A stretch of 64,000 nt of DNA from Nodosilinea sp. WJT8-NPBG4 (GTDB lineage Bacteria; Cyanobacteriota; Cyanobacteriia; Phormidesmidales; Phormidesmidaceae), in the NCBI GenBank assembly GCA_019359285.1, contig JAHHHQ010000053.1, positions 45,131 through 109,130 of the forward strand, given 5' to 3'. Positions 51,623 through 60,572 of this stretch are shown one piece after another (position 1 is the stretch's first letter; each line of letters opens with the position of its first letter). The notes beneath the pieces were generated by a model. The model was not told the origin of the DNA, did not search any database, and was given only the letters and a program-made list of their open reading frames with translations. The translations under genes were made by a program, and so were the position numbers.

Positions 51623-53779
51623 CTAGAAATAAATCAGCAGGTTCAACCCTGGGATGGTGCGCGAGAGCGTCCACAGGAGCAGCGCTGTGTAGAGCAGACC
51701 CAACCCCCATTGATACCACACCAAAGCTGTAATCAGCCCCGGCACATGCTCGTCTCGTAATCGAATGTCATTAAAGCCAAACTTCAGCCAGTTGTTGAGA
51801 CTAAAGTCTAAATAATTTAGCCAGTTCCAGCGGCGATCGAGCAGCAGGTAGGTATAGCGATCGCGAAAAAACGGAAACTTTGGGATCACTGGCAAGCGCG
51901 CGATCAAGAGCCGTAGCTGTCGCAGGCTACCGTCTTCGACAAAATAGCTTTCCGCCATCAGGTCGTGGTAGCGGCCCCGCTTAAACAAGAGACCAATCAG
52001 CACGGCGGGCACCGGCACCAGCAGCATAAACAAAAAGCCCAGGGTGAGCAGCGGATAGTCGGCGGAACGCAGCAGGGCGTTGAGCCCCAGCCCCAGCAGT
52101 GAACTACAGCCTCCCCCCAACCACAGCCCCTCTGCCAGCGGCGGCAGAATTGGAGTGGCTCGGCGGCGACGGTAGCGATCGACCACCCAAAACATCAGCG
52201 CAAAGGTGGGAATCGCTACCAAGCCGAGGCCAAAGGTGAGGCCAAAGCTGGTGCCGTAGCGGCTCAGCACCACTAACCCCCCTAGCCATAGCCACTGCAA
52301 GGCCAGGGTAAACCGCCGAGTAATCGGGAAGGTGTCACGGGCAAAGATGCGATCGCGCACCTTCAGATACGCCGCCAGATCAACCCCCGGCACGCTCAGC
52401 ACCCCCTCAGTGCCGATAAAGGCCCGGATTTGGCGCTGGTTGACCACCGCCGCCGCCTGGGCCTCGGTAAAGCCCGCCCGCACCAGGGCGGCTACTGAAG
52501 CGGTGTTGACGTTGGTGCCCAGCAACCGCTGCTGCCAGCTTTTTAGCCGCAGGCGCTCGGCGGTGTAGGCGATCGAGTTGGCGTCACTGATTTGCTCCTG
52601 ATTGCGAAAGTTGCGCTCCAGGTTGCGCAGCAGAGTCTCGTTGCCCGCCAGCTGCGGCACCGAAAACACCCGACCAATTTTGCTGGGAGTGCCCAAAATT
52701 TGGGTTTGCTCCAAACTAAACTCCATGCCCGCCACATTCAGGTAAGCCCCTGGCAGAAATATCGCATCCCCCAGGTCGACCTCGCCGCCGACCATGGCGT
52801 TGCGCAGGTTGACTGGCTCGCTGAAGCGGGTTTGGCGCAGCACCAGCGGCGCGTCAAAGCGGGCTTCAGTAAAAAATAGCGCCTTGGCAAAGTAGCTGCG
52901 CACAAAGAAGGCGCTGCTCTGCCACACCGTGCGGGCAAAGTCGGCCACCCCCTGCCACTGCACTCGGCCAAAGTTTAGATCGCCCGCCAGCACCGCCCGG
53001 CTAAAGTTGGCATCGGCTTTAAACTCGGCCCCCTGAAAGGCTGCCCCGCTGCGAAACTGGCCTTGGTCAAACCGGGCTGGCTCAAAAAACAAGCTGCCCT
53101 TGGCCTGCACCCTCTGGCGAAAGTCAGTTCCCGAAAAATTTACCGCCTGGTTGAAGCGCGCTCCGCCCACAGAGAGCCCCTGCTCAAACACTGCCCCGCT
53201 AGCTAGCACTCGCCCCAAAAAGAACGTATCGCCCCCTAGCACCTGGCCCGTGAAGCGGGTCTGCACCGCCACCAGCGGCGCTTTAAATAAATAAATTTGC
53301 TGGCTGCTACCCTGCCCCTGAATCAGCAACGACTGGGAGAGCCGGCTGAGCTGGAGCAAGCGCTGGCGATCGCGCCTCAGCTGGACCTGCCCGGCATCGC
53401 TCAGCAGTGGTGAGAGGTTATCGCCATAGAGGGGTTCGCGCTGGCCCAGGCGCTGCAAGTCGAGATCGCCCTGCACCACGGCATAGCTCAGGTCGAGGGC
53501 TGGGGCCGTCGCCGGTTTTTGCAGCCCGCTGCTCAGCAGTCGGTAAAAGCTATCGGTTAGGGGGCTGTCAGGTCTTAAATCAATGGTGTAGTAGCGCAGG
53601 TCGATGGCGGGTCTGCCCTCCCGCTGCACCGGGGCCGCAAGCCGCTGGCGCAACAGATCTAATGTCAGGGGTGGGTGGCTGTCAGCTGCTAGGGCCGCGA
53701 GCGGCTGGGCGATCGCCATTCCCACTACCAAAAACACAAGTCCCAACCAGGCTATCCATCGTCGCCAGCGGCAAGGCAC
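51623..53779 (-). CDS. Exported pentapeptide-repeat protein with HhH motif and C-terminal membrane domain
   Basis: A 718-residue protein. A signal peptide (WIAWLGLVFLVVGMAIAQPLA) is followed by an N-terminal domain (35-165), a region of pentapeptide-like repeats (about 170-350; GARFNQAVNFSGTDF, GAAFQGAEFKADANF), a ComEA-type helix-hairpin-helix segment (about 430-475; VNTASVAALVRAGFTEAQA), and four or five transmembrane segments from about 495 to the end. The combination is unusual. The repeat helix should sit in the periplasm or lumen. Start is GTG at 53779, 6 bp behind the M23 peptidase stop, with AGGG a few bases upstream, so the two genes are probably co-transcribed. Function is unknown. 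Confidence 0.75.
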   Translation of the reverse strand: MPCRWRRWIAWLGLVFLVVGMAIAQPLAALAADSHPPLTLDLLRQRLAAPVQREGRPAIDLRYYTIDLRPDSPLTDSFYRLLSSGLQKPATAPALDLSYAVVQGDLDLQRLGQREPLYGDNLSPLLSDAGQVQLRRDRQRLLQLSRLSQSLLIQGQGSSQQIYLFKAPLVAVQTRFTGQVLGGDTFFLGRVLASGAVFEQGLSVGGARFNQAVNFSGTDFRQRVQAKGSLFFEPARFDQGQFRSGAAFQGAEFKADANFSRAVLAGDLNFGRVQWQGVADFARTVWQSSAFFVRSYFAKALFFTEARFDAPLVLRQTRFSEPVNLRNAMVGGEVDLGDAIFLPGAYLNVAGMEFSLEQTQILGTPSKIGRVFSVPQLAGNETLLRNLERNFRNQEQISDANSIAYTAERLRLKSWQQRLLGTNVNTASVAALVRAGFTEAQAAAVVNQRQIRAFIGTEGVLSVPGVDLAAYLKVRDRIFARDTFPITRRFTLALQWLWLGGLVVLSRYGTSFGLTFGLGLVAIPTFALMFWVVDRYRRRRATPILPPLAEGLWLGGGCSSLLGLGLNALLRSADYPLLTLGFLFMLLVPVPAVLIGLLFKRGRYHDLMAESYFVEDGSLRQLRLLIARLPVIPKFPFFRDRYTYLLLDRRWNWLNYLDFSLNNWLKFGFNDIRLRDEHVPGLITALVWYQWGLGLLYTALLLWTLSRTIPGLNLLIYF

Positions 53780-53785
53780 CGAACC

Positions 53786-54475
53786 CTACAGCGCCGCCTG
53801 TTGGCCAACATACATGGCTCGTAGCACCAAGGCCGGGTCCACCCAGTTGTCTTGATATTTTAGAGCCCAGTGCAAGTGCGGTCCGGTGGTGCGGCCCGTC
53901 ATGCCCACTCGACCAATGCGCGCCCCAGCAGGAATGGCCTGGCCCGCCTGCAGCTGAATGCCGCCGTCGCGATCGACCATGACTTTATTCTGGCCACTGC
54001 CCTCTACATGCCCCTGCATGTGGCAGTAAATATGAGTCCATTCCCCCGATTTAATCGCCATGGAGGTACCGCAGGCACCGTCGCCTTCGACCCACAGCAC
54101 TTCGCCCGCCCACCAGTTGCGAATATAGCTACCGTTGGGGGCCGCTAGATCGAGGCCGTAATGAAAACGAGAGCCACCGTTGTAGGGATCACTGCGGTAG
54201 CCGAAAGGGGAGGTATAGGTCTGGAAATTTTCAACCGGAAACGAGGCCCGAGTCCAAAGTGCAGCGGTCAGGTCTTGGGCGTTGGCCACCGATACCGAGC
54301 GGGGCACCGCTACTGAGACCAAGAATGCTGTGGCCAACCCTAGCCCGAGCAAGGCTCTGCGGCGAGGCCTCTGCCTCCAACCGCTCACCAAACTACGCAC
54401 TAAAGTGTTAACCACGCCGGGTTTGAATTGAGCAGCAGAAGTCAGTCTGGGGAGATTGCAGAGTCGCCAATTCAT
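53786..54475 (-). CDS. M23 family peptidase (LytM-type), exported
   Basis: About 229 residues from the ATG at 54475. A basic region precedes a membrane segment (ALLGLGLATAFLVSVAVPRSV), and the C-terminal domain (about 90-215) is an M23 peptidase with zinc ligands in RFHYGLDLAAPNG (His and Asp) and GPHLHWAL (HxH), plus IYCHMQGH. It should cut peptidoglycan cross-bridges or act as an activator of amidases. The open frame to a TTG at 54514 is less likely. It is 6 bp ahead of the pentapeptide/HhH gene and probably shares its transcript. Confidence 0.9.
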   Translation of the reverse strand: MNWRLCNLPRLTSAAQFKPGVVNTLVRSLVSGWRQRPRRRALLGLGLATAFLVSVAVPRSVSVANAQDLTAALWTRASFPVENFQTYTSPFGYRSDPYNGGSRFHYGLDLAAPNGSYIRNWWAGEVLWVEGDGACGTSMAIKSGEWTHIYCHMQGHVEGSGQNKVMVDRDGGIQLQAGQAIPAGARIGRVGMTGRTTGPHLHWALKYQDNWVDPALVLRAMYVGQQAAL

Positions 54476-54884
54476 GGTGTAAATCGCGATCGGAGGAGCA
54501 GCGAACGTCGCCAATTAGCTTATCCCAGATCTCAGAACTGGGACACTTTTTGAATTGGTTTTTTGCCTGCCCCTGCGAAACACTGAGCTGTGCACAAATC
54601 AGCCTGTTTTCAACTGCCAAAATCTGCTAGCGCCAAATTGAAGACTGCTCCAGCGTCTCTAGGCTTCAAACAAAAGTAGAGGCCCTTCTATCCCATGCCC
54701 ATTCGGCTTTCTAGCCGTCTCAAACGTTGGCGATCGCTACGCCGGGTGAACCTCATCCAGTCCAGAAATGAGACAGACTAAGTTGCAATAAGCTTTGTTG
54801 CAACTCAGCTACATAGCTAAGTACAAATTCTCAGGCGGGTGCTGACGCTAGATCAATCATGGTTCTAGCGTTGGCTATGGATGC
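54476..54884. other. Intergenic region with dispersed repeat copy 2
   Basis: About 409 bp without a gene. It contains an inverted repeat TCCCAG...CTGGGA (around 54523-54543) overlapping the repeat at 54538-54564. The rest contains one HIP1 site and no further structure I can support. Confidence 0.5.
54538..54564 (+). repeat. Dispersed repeat CTGGGACA...TTTTGAATTGGTTTTTT, copy 2
   Basis: This stretch shares CTGGGACA and TTTTGAATTGGTTTTTT with 8662-8690, with a two-base gap between the blocks. Same orientation, both in intergenic DNA. Confidence 0.5.
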
Positions 54885-56201
54885 TTATAGATAGTGGGCG
54901 AGTTTCTCAATCAGGCGATCGCATTCCTCAAGCGTGTTGTAGTGCACCATGCTGACGCGTACCACGCCCTGCTGAGGCAACAACCCCAAATCTTCGATCA
55001 ACCGCAGCGCGTAGAAGTGGCCGTAGCGAATGCCAATGTTGTGGGCATCGAGCCGGGGCGGAATCTGGTCGCTGCTCACCCCCTCCACCACAAACGAAAT
55101 GGTTGACACGCGCTCCGTCGGGTCAGCGGTGTCTCGACCGATAATGCGCACCTTAGGCCGACTGTGCAGAAACGAGAGCAGCCGTTCGTTGAGCATTCCC
55201 TCGTGCTGCTGAATCAGGTCAAAGGCTTGACCAATAGGGTCTGCTTCGCCAGGCTGGCCGTGGTGCTGGGCCAGGGCTTCAAAATAGTCAGTGATGGCCG
55301 TGAGGCTGTAGCTCAGCTCGTAGCTGCTGCCCCCGGGCTGAAATTTGTAGGGGATTGCTGTGTCGTCGATGAAGTAGTGGTTGTAGCCGGGCAGGGCCAG
55401 CAGCAGCTCTTTTTTGCCGTAGAGCAGCGCCATGTGCGGACCATACACCTTATAGAGGCTGAAGGTGTAGAAATCGACATCTAGGGCTTGCACATCGACG
55501 CGGCGGTGGGGGGCAAAGGCGACTCCATCGACGCAGAGCAGCGCGCCGTGGGCGTGGACGAGATCGGCGATCGCCCGCACTGGATGAATGCTGCCTAAGA
55601 CATTCGACGTGTGGGTGACGGCCACTAAGCGAGTCTTTGGTGTTAGCAAAGTCTCCAGATCGGCCAGATCGAGCTCAAAGGTGGTGGGGTTTACCCGCCA
55701 GGTTTTGACAACAACGCCCTCGCGCTCTAGCTCCATCCAAGGGCTAATGTTGGCCTCGTGGTCGGCGTTGGTGACAATAATTTCATCGCCGGGTTCGAGG
55801 GTTGGGCGAAAGCATTGGGCCAGCATGCGCAAAAGCGCGGAGGTGCTGGGGCCGAGCACCACCTCCGCTGGGTCGTCAGCGTTGATTAGCGTGGCCATAG
55901 CCTTGGACCCCGCCGTCACTCGCTCCGTTGCCAACTGCGACACAGCGTAGCTGGCCCCCAGCTGCACGTTCGACTCGTAGAGAAATGCGGTGATGCGATC
56001 CACCACGGGCTTCAGAATCTGCGAGCCGCCAGCGTTGTCAAAAAAGACCCAGTCGCCCGCCAAAGAAGGGAACTGCTGCCGGACAAAGTTGAGATCGAGC
56101 GTAGCGGGGGGATTGTGGGTGAGGGGCAAGGTTGACCTATCCAAAGTTTGTGAAGGGCGGGCTTGACGCCGTAGGAGACGTTTCCATCGCCTCTCAAGCA
56201 C
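54885..56201 (-). CDS. Class V aminotransferase, cysteine desulfurase-like (VC1184 subfamily), catalytic Cys absent
   Basis: A PLP enzyme of up to 438 residues. Fold-type I features are WVFFDNAGGSQ, LGPSTSALLRML, TNADHEANISPWMELE, VDGVAFAPHR and the PLP lysine in TFSLYKVYGPHMALLYG. In SufS/IscS the sulfur-carrying Cys lies in a loop near RxGHxC; here that place reads IRYGHFYALR, without Cys. So it should not be a desulfurase; relatives include isopenicillin epimerase-like enzymes of unknown substrate. The start is unclear: GTG at 56201 opens the frame, while family similarity begins about 35 codons later (LDLNFVRQQFPSL). It stands alone. Confidence 0.82.
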   Translation of the reverse strand: MLERRWKRLLRRQARPSQTLDRSTLPLTHNPPATLDLNFVRQQFPSLAGDWVFFDNAGGSQILKPVVDRITAFLYESNVQLGASYAVSQLATERVTAGSKAMATLINADDPAEVVLGPSTSALLRMLAQCFRPTLEPGDEIIVTNADHEANISPWMELEREGVVVKTWRVNPTTFELDLADLETLLTPKTRLVAVTHTSNVLGSIHPVRAIADLVHAHGALLCVDGVAFAPHRRVDVQALDVDFYTFSLYKVYGPHMALLYGKKELLLALPGYNHYFIDDTAIPYKFQPGGSSYELSYSLTAITDYFEALAQHHGQPGEADPIGQAFDLIQQHEGMLNERLLSFLHSRPKVRIIGRDTADPTERVSTISFVVEGVSSDQIPPRLDAHNIGIRYGHFYALRLIEDLGLLPQQGVVRVSMVHYNTLEECDRLIEKLAHYL

Positions 56202-56294
56202 CCCAATTCTAAAGGGATCTAGCTCGGGTTTGGGACTTGAGTGCCCCTAGGAGTGAGGAATTGGTGACGAAATTGGGGGCAGGCTGGCTTTAAG

Positions 56295-56314
56295 CCATTC
56301 ACTTTGATGAATGG
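56295..56314. promoter_or_regulatory. Perfect 7 bp dyad upstream of the GH116 gene
   Basis: CCATTCA (56295-56301) and TGAATGG (56308-56314) form a dyad with a six-base centre, in the 252 bp divergent gap between the aminotransferase and GH116 genes. It may be a repressor site for either gene; no factor is known. Confidence 0.3.
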
Positions 56315-56453
56315 GGATTATGCCCAATCACCCACTCCCTTTGCCTGGTGCCGTCAGCGAGGTTGCGATCGCTGACCTCATTCGGCGCCAAGTTCAAATC
56401 AGGGAGAGCCTGGTGACGTCCTATAAACTAACCCTCTCCGGTAATATTTTGGG

Positions 56454-58961
56454 ATGACTGAAACCCCATCCCTCCCCCAGATTCCGTCCCAGGCGTGGCA
56501 GCGACCGATCGGCCAGCCGTGGGACCACCACTACATCGTGCGCTACGCCAGCAACCTCGACGATGGCCCCGACCATGGGGCACCCCTGGGCGGGCTGGGG
56601 GCGGGCTGTGTGGGGCGATCGCCCAATGGCGACTTTAACCTCTGGCACATGGATGGCGGCGAGCACGTGTTCCAAAGCTTTCCGGGGTGCCAATTCAGCC
56701 TTTGGGAGCAGGGGGGCGGCAGAACCCAGGCCTATGCCCTCAGCACCCAGTCTCCCGAGGATGGCATTCTATCGTCGTGGTCGTGGTACCCCGCATCTAC
56801 CAAAGCCCGCGCCACGGGCAGCTACCACGCCCTCTATCCCCGTAGCTGGTACCGCTACGAGAACGTGTTCCGCGCCCAGATTACCTGCGAACAGATTTCG
56901 CCCATCTGGCCCGACAACTATCAAGAAGCCAGCTATCCAGTGGTCGCCTTTGAGTGGACGGCCCACAACCCAACCACTACCCCCATCACCTTGAGCATCA
57001 TGGTGAGTTGGCAAAATATGGTGGGCTGGTTCACCAATACGCAAAAATCCCCCGAGGTGTTGCTGCGCGATGATGGCAGCCCCTACTACGACTACGTGCC
57101 TGCCTTGGGCAAGAGCACCGGCAATTTTAATCAATTCATCAATGCCGACGGCCTTAAGGCCCTGGTGATGGATGGGGCCTGGGACGGGGAACCGAAGGAA
57201 GGCGACGGCCAGTGGTGCATCGCCGCGCTGGACGACCCCGGTGTGGAAGTTTCCTATGATCTGCGCTGGAACCCAGTAGGCGACGGGCGCGACCTGTGGA
57301 ATTCGTTCGCCAAACTGGGGCGGCTGATGAATTTGCTGGACACCTCTCCAGCCGAGGAAGGAGAGCAGATCGGCTGTGCGATCGCCCTACGCTTCACCCT
57401 GCAACCTGGCGAAACCCGCCAAATCCCCGTCGCCCTAGCGTGGGATTTGCCCGTCACAGAATTCGCCGCTGGGGTAAACAACTACCGCCGCTATACCGAC
57501 TTCTTCGGCACCAGCGGACGGAATGCCAGGGCGATTGCCTTCGATGCCCTGACCGAATACAAGACCTGGCAGCAGCAAATTATCGCCTGGCAGCAGCCGA
57601 TTCTCGAGCGGCCCGACCTGCCCGACTGGTTCAAAATGGCGCTGTTCAACGAGCTGTACGACTTGGCTAGCGGTGGCACCCTGTGGAGCGCCGCCACCGA
57701 GGCCGACCCCGTGGGCCAGTTTGCGGTGCTAGAGTGCATCGACTACCGCTGGTACGAAAGCCTGGACGTACGCCTCTACGGTGGTTTTGCCACCCTGCTG
57801 CTGTGGCCCGAGCTAGAGAAAGCCGTGCTGCGCGCCTTCGCCCGCGCCATCCCCGCCCAAGACGAGCGGCGGCGGATCATTGGCTACTACGTCACCGAGG
57901 GGCTAGAGCAACCCCCGGCAGTGCGCAAGCTCAAGGGCGCAACGCCCCACGACCTGGGTGCCCCCAACGAGTACCCCTGGGAACAGACCAACTACACCAG
58001 CTACCAAGACTGCAACCTGTGGAAAGACCTGGGCAGCGACTTTGTGCTCCAGGTCTACCGCGCCTACCAGTTCACGGGCGCGACGGATGTAGCCTTTCTC
58101 AAAGACTGCTGGCCTGCCGTGGTCGACACCCTGCAATACCTGAAGCAGTTCGATCGCGATGGCGACGGCATTCCCGAAAACGAGGGAGCCCCCGACCAGA
58201 CCTTCGACGACTGGCAGCTCAAGGGGATTAGCGGCTACTGCGGTGGGCTGTGGCTGGGGGCAATGGAAGCGGCGATCGCGATCGCCGATATCCTCACTGC
58301 CAACGGGCTGGCTCCCGGCAACACCCCAATTCTGCTTAGTCAGTACCGCCGCTGGCTAGACAACGGCCTCAAGGCCTACCACCCAAAACTGTGGAACGGG
58401 CGCTACTACCGACTAGATACGGGCAGCGGCTCCGATGTGGTGATGGCTGATCAGCTCTGCGGCCAGTTTATGGTGCGCCACTTGGGCCTGCCCGACCTAG
58501 TGGAAGATGAGTTTACCCTGTCGGCCCTTGATGCCATCTACGACGCCTGCTTTGTGAAATTTAACCAGGTGGTGCAAAGCCAGGAACGGCCGCCCCAACA
58601 GAAGTTTGAGGGAGCGCAACTGGGAAACTTTAGCGCCGCGCCGCTGAAAATGGCGGTCGGGGCAGCGAACGGCGTGTTGCCGGATGGCTCCCCCGAAGAC
58701 CCCGACAGCACCCACCAGCAGGAAGTGTGGATCGGCATTAACTTTGGCCTAGCGGCGTTCTTTGCCCAGATGGGGAAGACGGAAGAAGCAATGGCGATCG
58801 CCGAATCCGTCATCCACCAAATCTACGCCTACGGCCTGCAATTTCGCACTCCCGAAGCAATCACCGCCTTGGGCACCTACCGCGCCTGCCACTACATGCG
58901 CCCCATGGCAATCTGGGGACTGTACGAGGTGCTCACCGCCAGGACCCATTACCCTCGATAA
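56454..58961 (+). CDS. GH116 family beta-glucosidase (GBA2-like)
   Basis: An 835-residue glycoside hydrolase related to non-lysosomal glucosylceramidase. The N-terminal beta domain begins GAPLGGLGAGCVGRSPNGDFNLW; the C-terminal (alpha/alpha)6 domain carries the likely nucleophile Glu400 in MALFNELYDLASGGTLW and the acid/base Asp within PDQTFDDW (581-587). Both match the GH116 pattern. No signal peptide is found, so it is cytoplasmic or peripheral. Likely substrates are beta-glucosides or beta-xylosides, possibly glucosylated lipids or glucosylglycerol-type solutes; this is inference. The ATG at 56454 begins MTETPSLPQ. The toxin-like gene follows after 22 bp. Confidence 0.9.
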   Translation: MTETPSLPQIPSQAWQRPIGQPWDHHYIVRYASNLDDGPDHGAPLGGLGAGCVGRSPNGDFNLWHMDGGEHVFQSFPGCQFSLWEQGGGRTQAYALSTQSPEDGILSSWSWYPASTKARATGSYHALYPRSWYRYENVFRAQITCEQISPIWPDNYQEASYPVVAFEWTAHNPTTTPITLSIMVSWQNMVGWFTNTQKSPEVLLRDDGSPYYDYVPALGKSTGNFNQFINADGLKALVMDGAWDGEPKEGDGQWCIAALDDPGVEVSYDLRWNPVGDGRDLWNSFAKLGRLMNLLDTSPAEEGEQIGCAIALRFTLQPGETRQIPVALAWDLPVTEFAAGVNNYRRYTDFFGTSGRNARAIAFDALTEYKTWQQQIIAWQQPILERPDLPDWFKMALFNELYDLASGGTLWSAATEADPVGQFAVLECIDYRWYESLDVRLYGGFATLLLWPELEKAVLRAFARAIPAQDERRRIIGYYVTEGLEQPPAVRKLKGATPHDLGAPNEYPWEQTNYTSYQDCNLWKDLGSDFVLQVYRAYQFTGATDVAFLKDCWPAVVDTLQYLKQFDRDGDGIPENEGAPDQTFDDWQLKGISGYCGGLWLGAMEAAIAIADILTANGLAPGNTPILLSQYRRWLDNGLKAYHPKLWNGRYYRLDTGSGSDVVMADQLCGQFMVRHLGLPDLVEDEFTLSALDAIYDACFVKFNQVVQSQERPPQQKFEGAQLGNFSAAPLKMAVGAANGVLPDGSPEDPDSTHQQEVWIGINFGLAAFFAQMGKTEEAMAIAESVIHQIYAYGLQFRTPEAITALGTYRACHYMRPMAIWGLYEVLTARTHYPR

Positions 58962-58983
58962 GGGCAAAGGCTACGATAGATCC

Positions 58984-59310
58984 ATGACTCGCTTATTTGA
59001 CTGTCCATACTTCGGGGCTACCGTAGAACTGTCAGGTGAGCGGGAAGCCCACATCACAGCGAGTCATCCGGGTACGTTGCCTGACTACCTGGAGCAGCTA
59101 GCCGATACTCTAGAGACCCCTGACTTAGTACGAGGCAGCGATCGCGACCCTACCGCCTTGCTATTCTCCAAGTGGTTTGACTCGATTCGCACTGGTCGCT
59201 ACATGGTGGTTGTGACTGTTAGCGATGTCGAGCCATCTAGGCATTGGGTGATCACAGCATATACCGCTCGTAAATTAGTGGGAGGAAAGACCCTATGGCA
59301 GAAAAGCTAG
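58984..59310 (+). CDS. Small RNase-toxin-like protein (PBECR/RelE-type, uncertain)
   Basis: A 108-residue protein from the ATG at 58984. The pattern is a short beta start (CPYFGATVELSGEREAHI), His44-type position in ASHPG, a helix, then a strand-rich end (YMVVVTVSDVEPSRHWVITAYTARKLVGG). This resembles small nuclease toxins of the barnase/EndoU/ColicinE5/RelE-like superfamily. It overlaps by 16 bp with the DUF2283 gene, the arrangement of a toxin-antitoxin pair. The longer frame from 58762 lies inside GH116 and is rejected. The nuclease call is an inference from the pattern; the family name is uncertain. Confidence 0.6.
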   Translation: MTRLFDCPYFGATVELSGEREAHITASHPGTLPDYLEQLADTLETPDLVRGSDRDPTALLFSKWFDSIRTGRYMVVVTVSDVEPSRHWVITAYTARKLVGGKTLWQKS

Positions 59311-59534
59311 TTTTTCAATACGACCAGGTGGGCGATATTCTCTACATTAATAAGTGCGCACCCTATGCTGAGCAGGAGTCGGAAGAAATTGGCGACGAGA
59401 TGATCGCCCGCCTCAATCCGGTATCGGGGGAGGTGGAGAATTTGGAGATTCTCTTTTTTTCGGAGCGACTCCTCAACGCAAATTTTCTGCTAGAGCTGCC
59501 GGTAATCGCTAATCTTCGGCTAGCGACCTCTTGA
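59295..59534 (+). CDS. DUF2283 family protein, probable antitoxin
   Basis: A 79-residue DUF2283 protein: LVFQYDQVGDILYINKCAPY at the start, then ARLNPVSGEVENLEILFFSERL, the usual beta-strand rich layout (D-x-x-G-D-x-L-Y-I). DUF2283 proteins are often found after small DUF4258 or nuclease-like proteins and are presumed to be antitoxins. The ATG at 59295 overlaps the preceding gene by 16 bp. The two are probably co-translated. Confidence 0.78.
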   Translation: MAEKLVFQYDQVGDILYINKCAPYAEQESEEIGDEMIARLNPVSGEVENLEILFFSERLLNANFLLELPVIANLRLATS

Positions 59535-59703
59535 CGATCTCGGTAGGGGCTTTCGCGGTGCGATCGCCCTAACAGGCCGGTCTTCAACCATTACTCTTGC
59601 TGTAAACTGTTCGCCTTTGCGCCGCCGCAATGAACCAAGGGCAGCCAATCAGGTGTGCAGTACAATCAAACTGGTTGAGTTCACCCGCCCACCACCCATT
59701 GCC

Positions 59704-60564
59704 ATGCGCCCTGCTCCTCCCGATCGCAAGCTGCCCGATCCGCTGCCGCCGCGCTACGTAGACCCTAGCGCCCCAGCTCAGCAGGAACGCTGGCCTGCGC
59801 CGGTGCCGCCGCGTCGTACCCCCTTTCGGTGGGTGCGATCGCTCTCCAATGCGCTGCTTGGTGGTGCGGTGCTGGTGGGCATTGCCGCTGGGGTGGGCTT
59901 TTGGCGATCGGGCGATCGCTTTCTCGAAGGGGCGCGCATCATGCTCACCCCGGCCACGGCAGAGCCGCAGGTGGATGTGCGTTCCGTGGTTGTTCAACAG
60001 CTGCGGGGGGCCAGCGAACTGACCACGGCAATTTTTGCTATGGAAGCGGTGGTGCCCACCAAGAGCGATCGCACCCTGGCGGGCTACGTGATCGGCTCCA
60101 CCAACCTGCTCTACATTGCCTACGGCGAGGTGCGGGCCGGGGTTGACCTGGCCGAACTCACCGCTGCCAACGTCCAGGTGAGTGGGGATAATTCAATTCA
60201 GATCACCCTACCGCCGCCCAAGATTCTCGACAGCAAAATCGATCTCAGCAAATCAAACGTCTTTGACTACAGCCGCGGCTTTTTGGGCCTTGGCCCAGAT
60301 ACCGCCCCCGAGCTGCAAGAAAAAGCTCAGCAGGAGGCGCTGGTCAAGATTGAAGAGGCTGCCTGCCAGGAAAATCTGCTGGCCGAAGCCAACCGTCGTG
60401 CCGAAGTCACAGTCGGACAACTTCTGGCCACTGCAGGCTTTGAAACCGTCACTGTCACCACCCAGCCACCGACTAATTCCGCCTGTGCAGCGCCTGCAAA
60501 TAGCGATACAGTGTTACCGGGTTTACCAGTGCCCACTCCGCCCTCTGAAGAACCTGGCCAATAA
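59704..60564 (+). CDS. DUF4230 family membrane-anchored protein
   Basis: A 286-residue protein from the ATG at 59704. A Pro-rich cytoplasmic N-terminus (PPDRKLPDPLPPRYVDP) precedes one membrane segment (ALLGGAVLVGIAAGVGFW) and a periplasmic DUF4230 domain (about 90-245): RGASELTTAIFAMEAVVPTK, LLYIAYGEVRAGVDLAEL, ILDSKIDLSKSNVFDYSRG. The C-terminus is low-complexity and contains two Cys. DUF4230 proteins are of unknown function in bacteria. The open extension to 59617 is not family-like. The GST gene starts 8 bp later on the same strand, so the two are probably co-transcribed. Confidence 0.82.
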   Translation: MRPAPPDRKLPDPLPPRYVDPSAPAQQERWPAPVPPRRTPFRWVRSLSNALLGGAVLVGIAAGVGFWRSGDRFLEGARIMLTPATAEPQVDVRSVVVQQLRGASELTTAIFAMEAVVPTKSDRTLAGYVIGSTNLLYIAYGEVRAGVDLAELTAANVQVSGDNSIQITLPPPKILDSKIDLSKSNVFDYSRGFLGLGPDTAPELQEKAQQEALVKIEEAACQENLLAEANRRAEVTVGQLLATAGFETVTVTTQPPTNSACAAPANSDTVLPGLPVPTPPSEEPGQ

Positions 60565-60572
60565 GGATTTCC

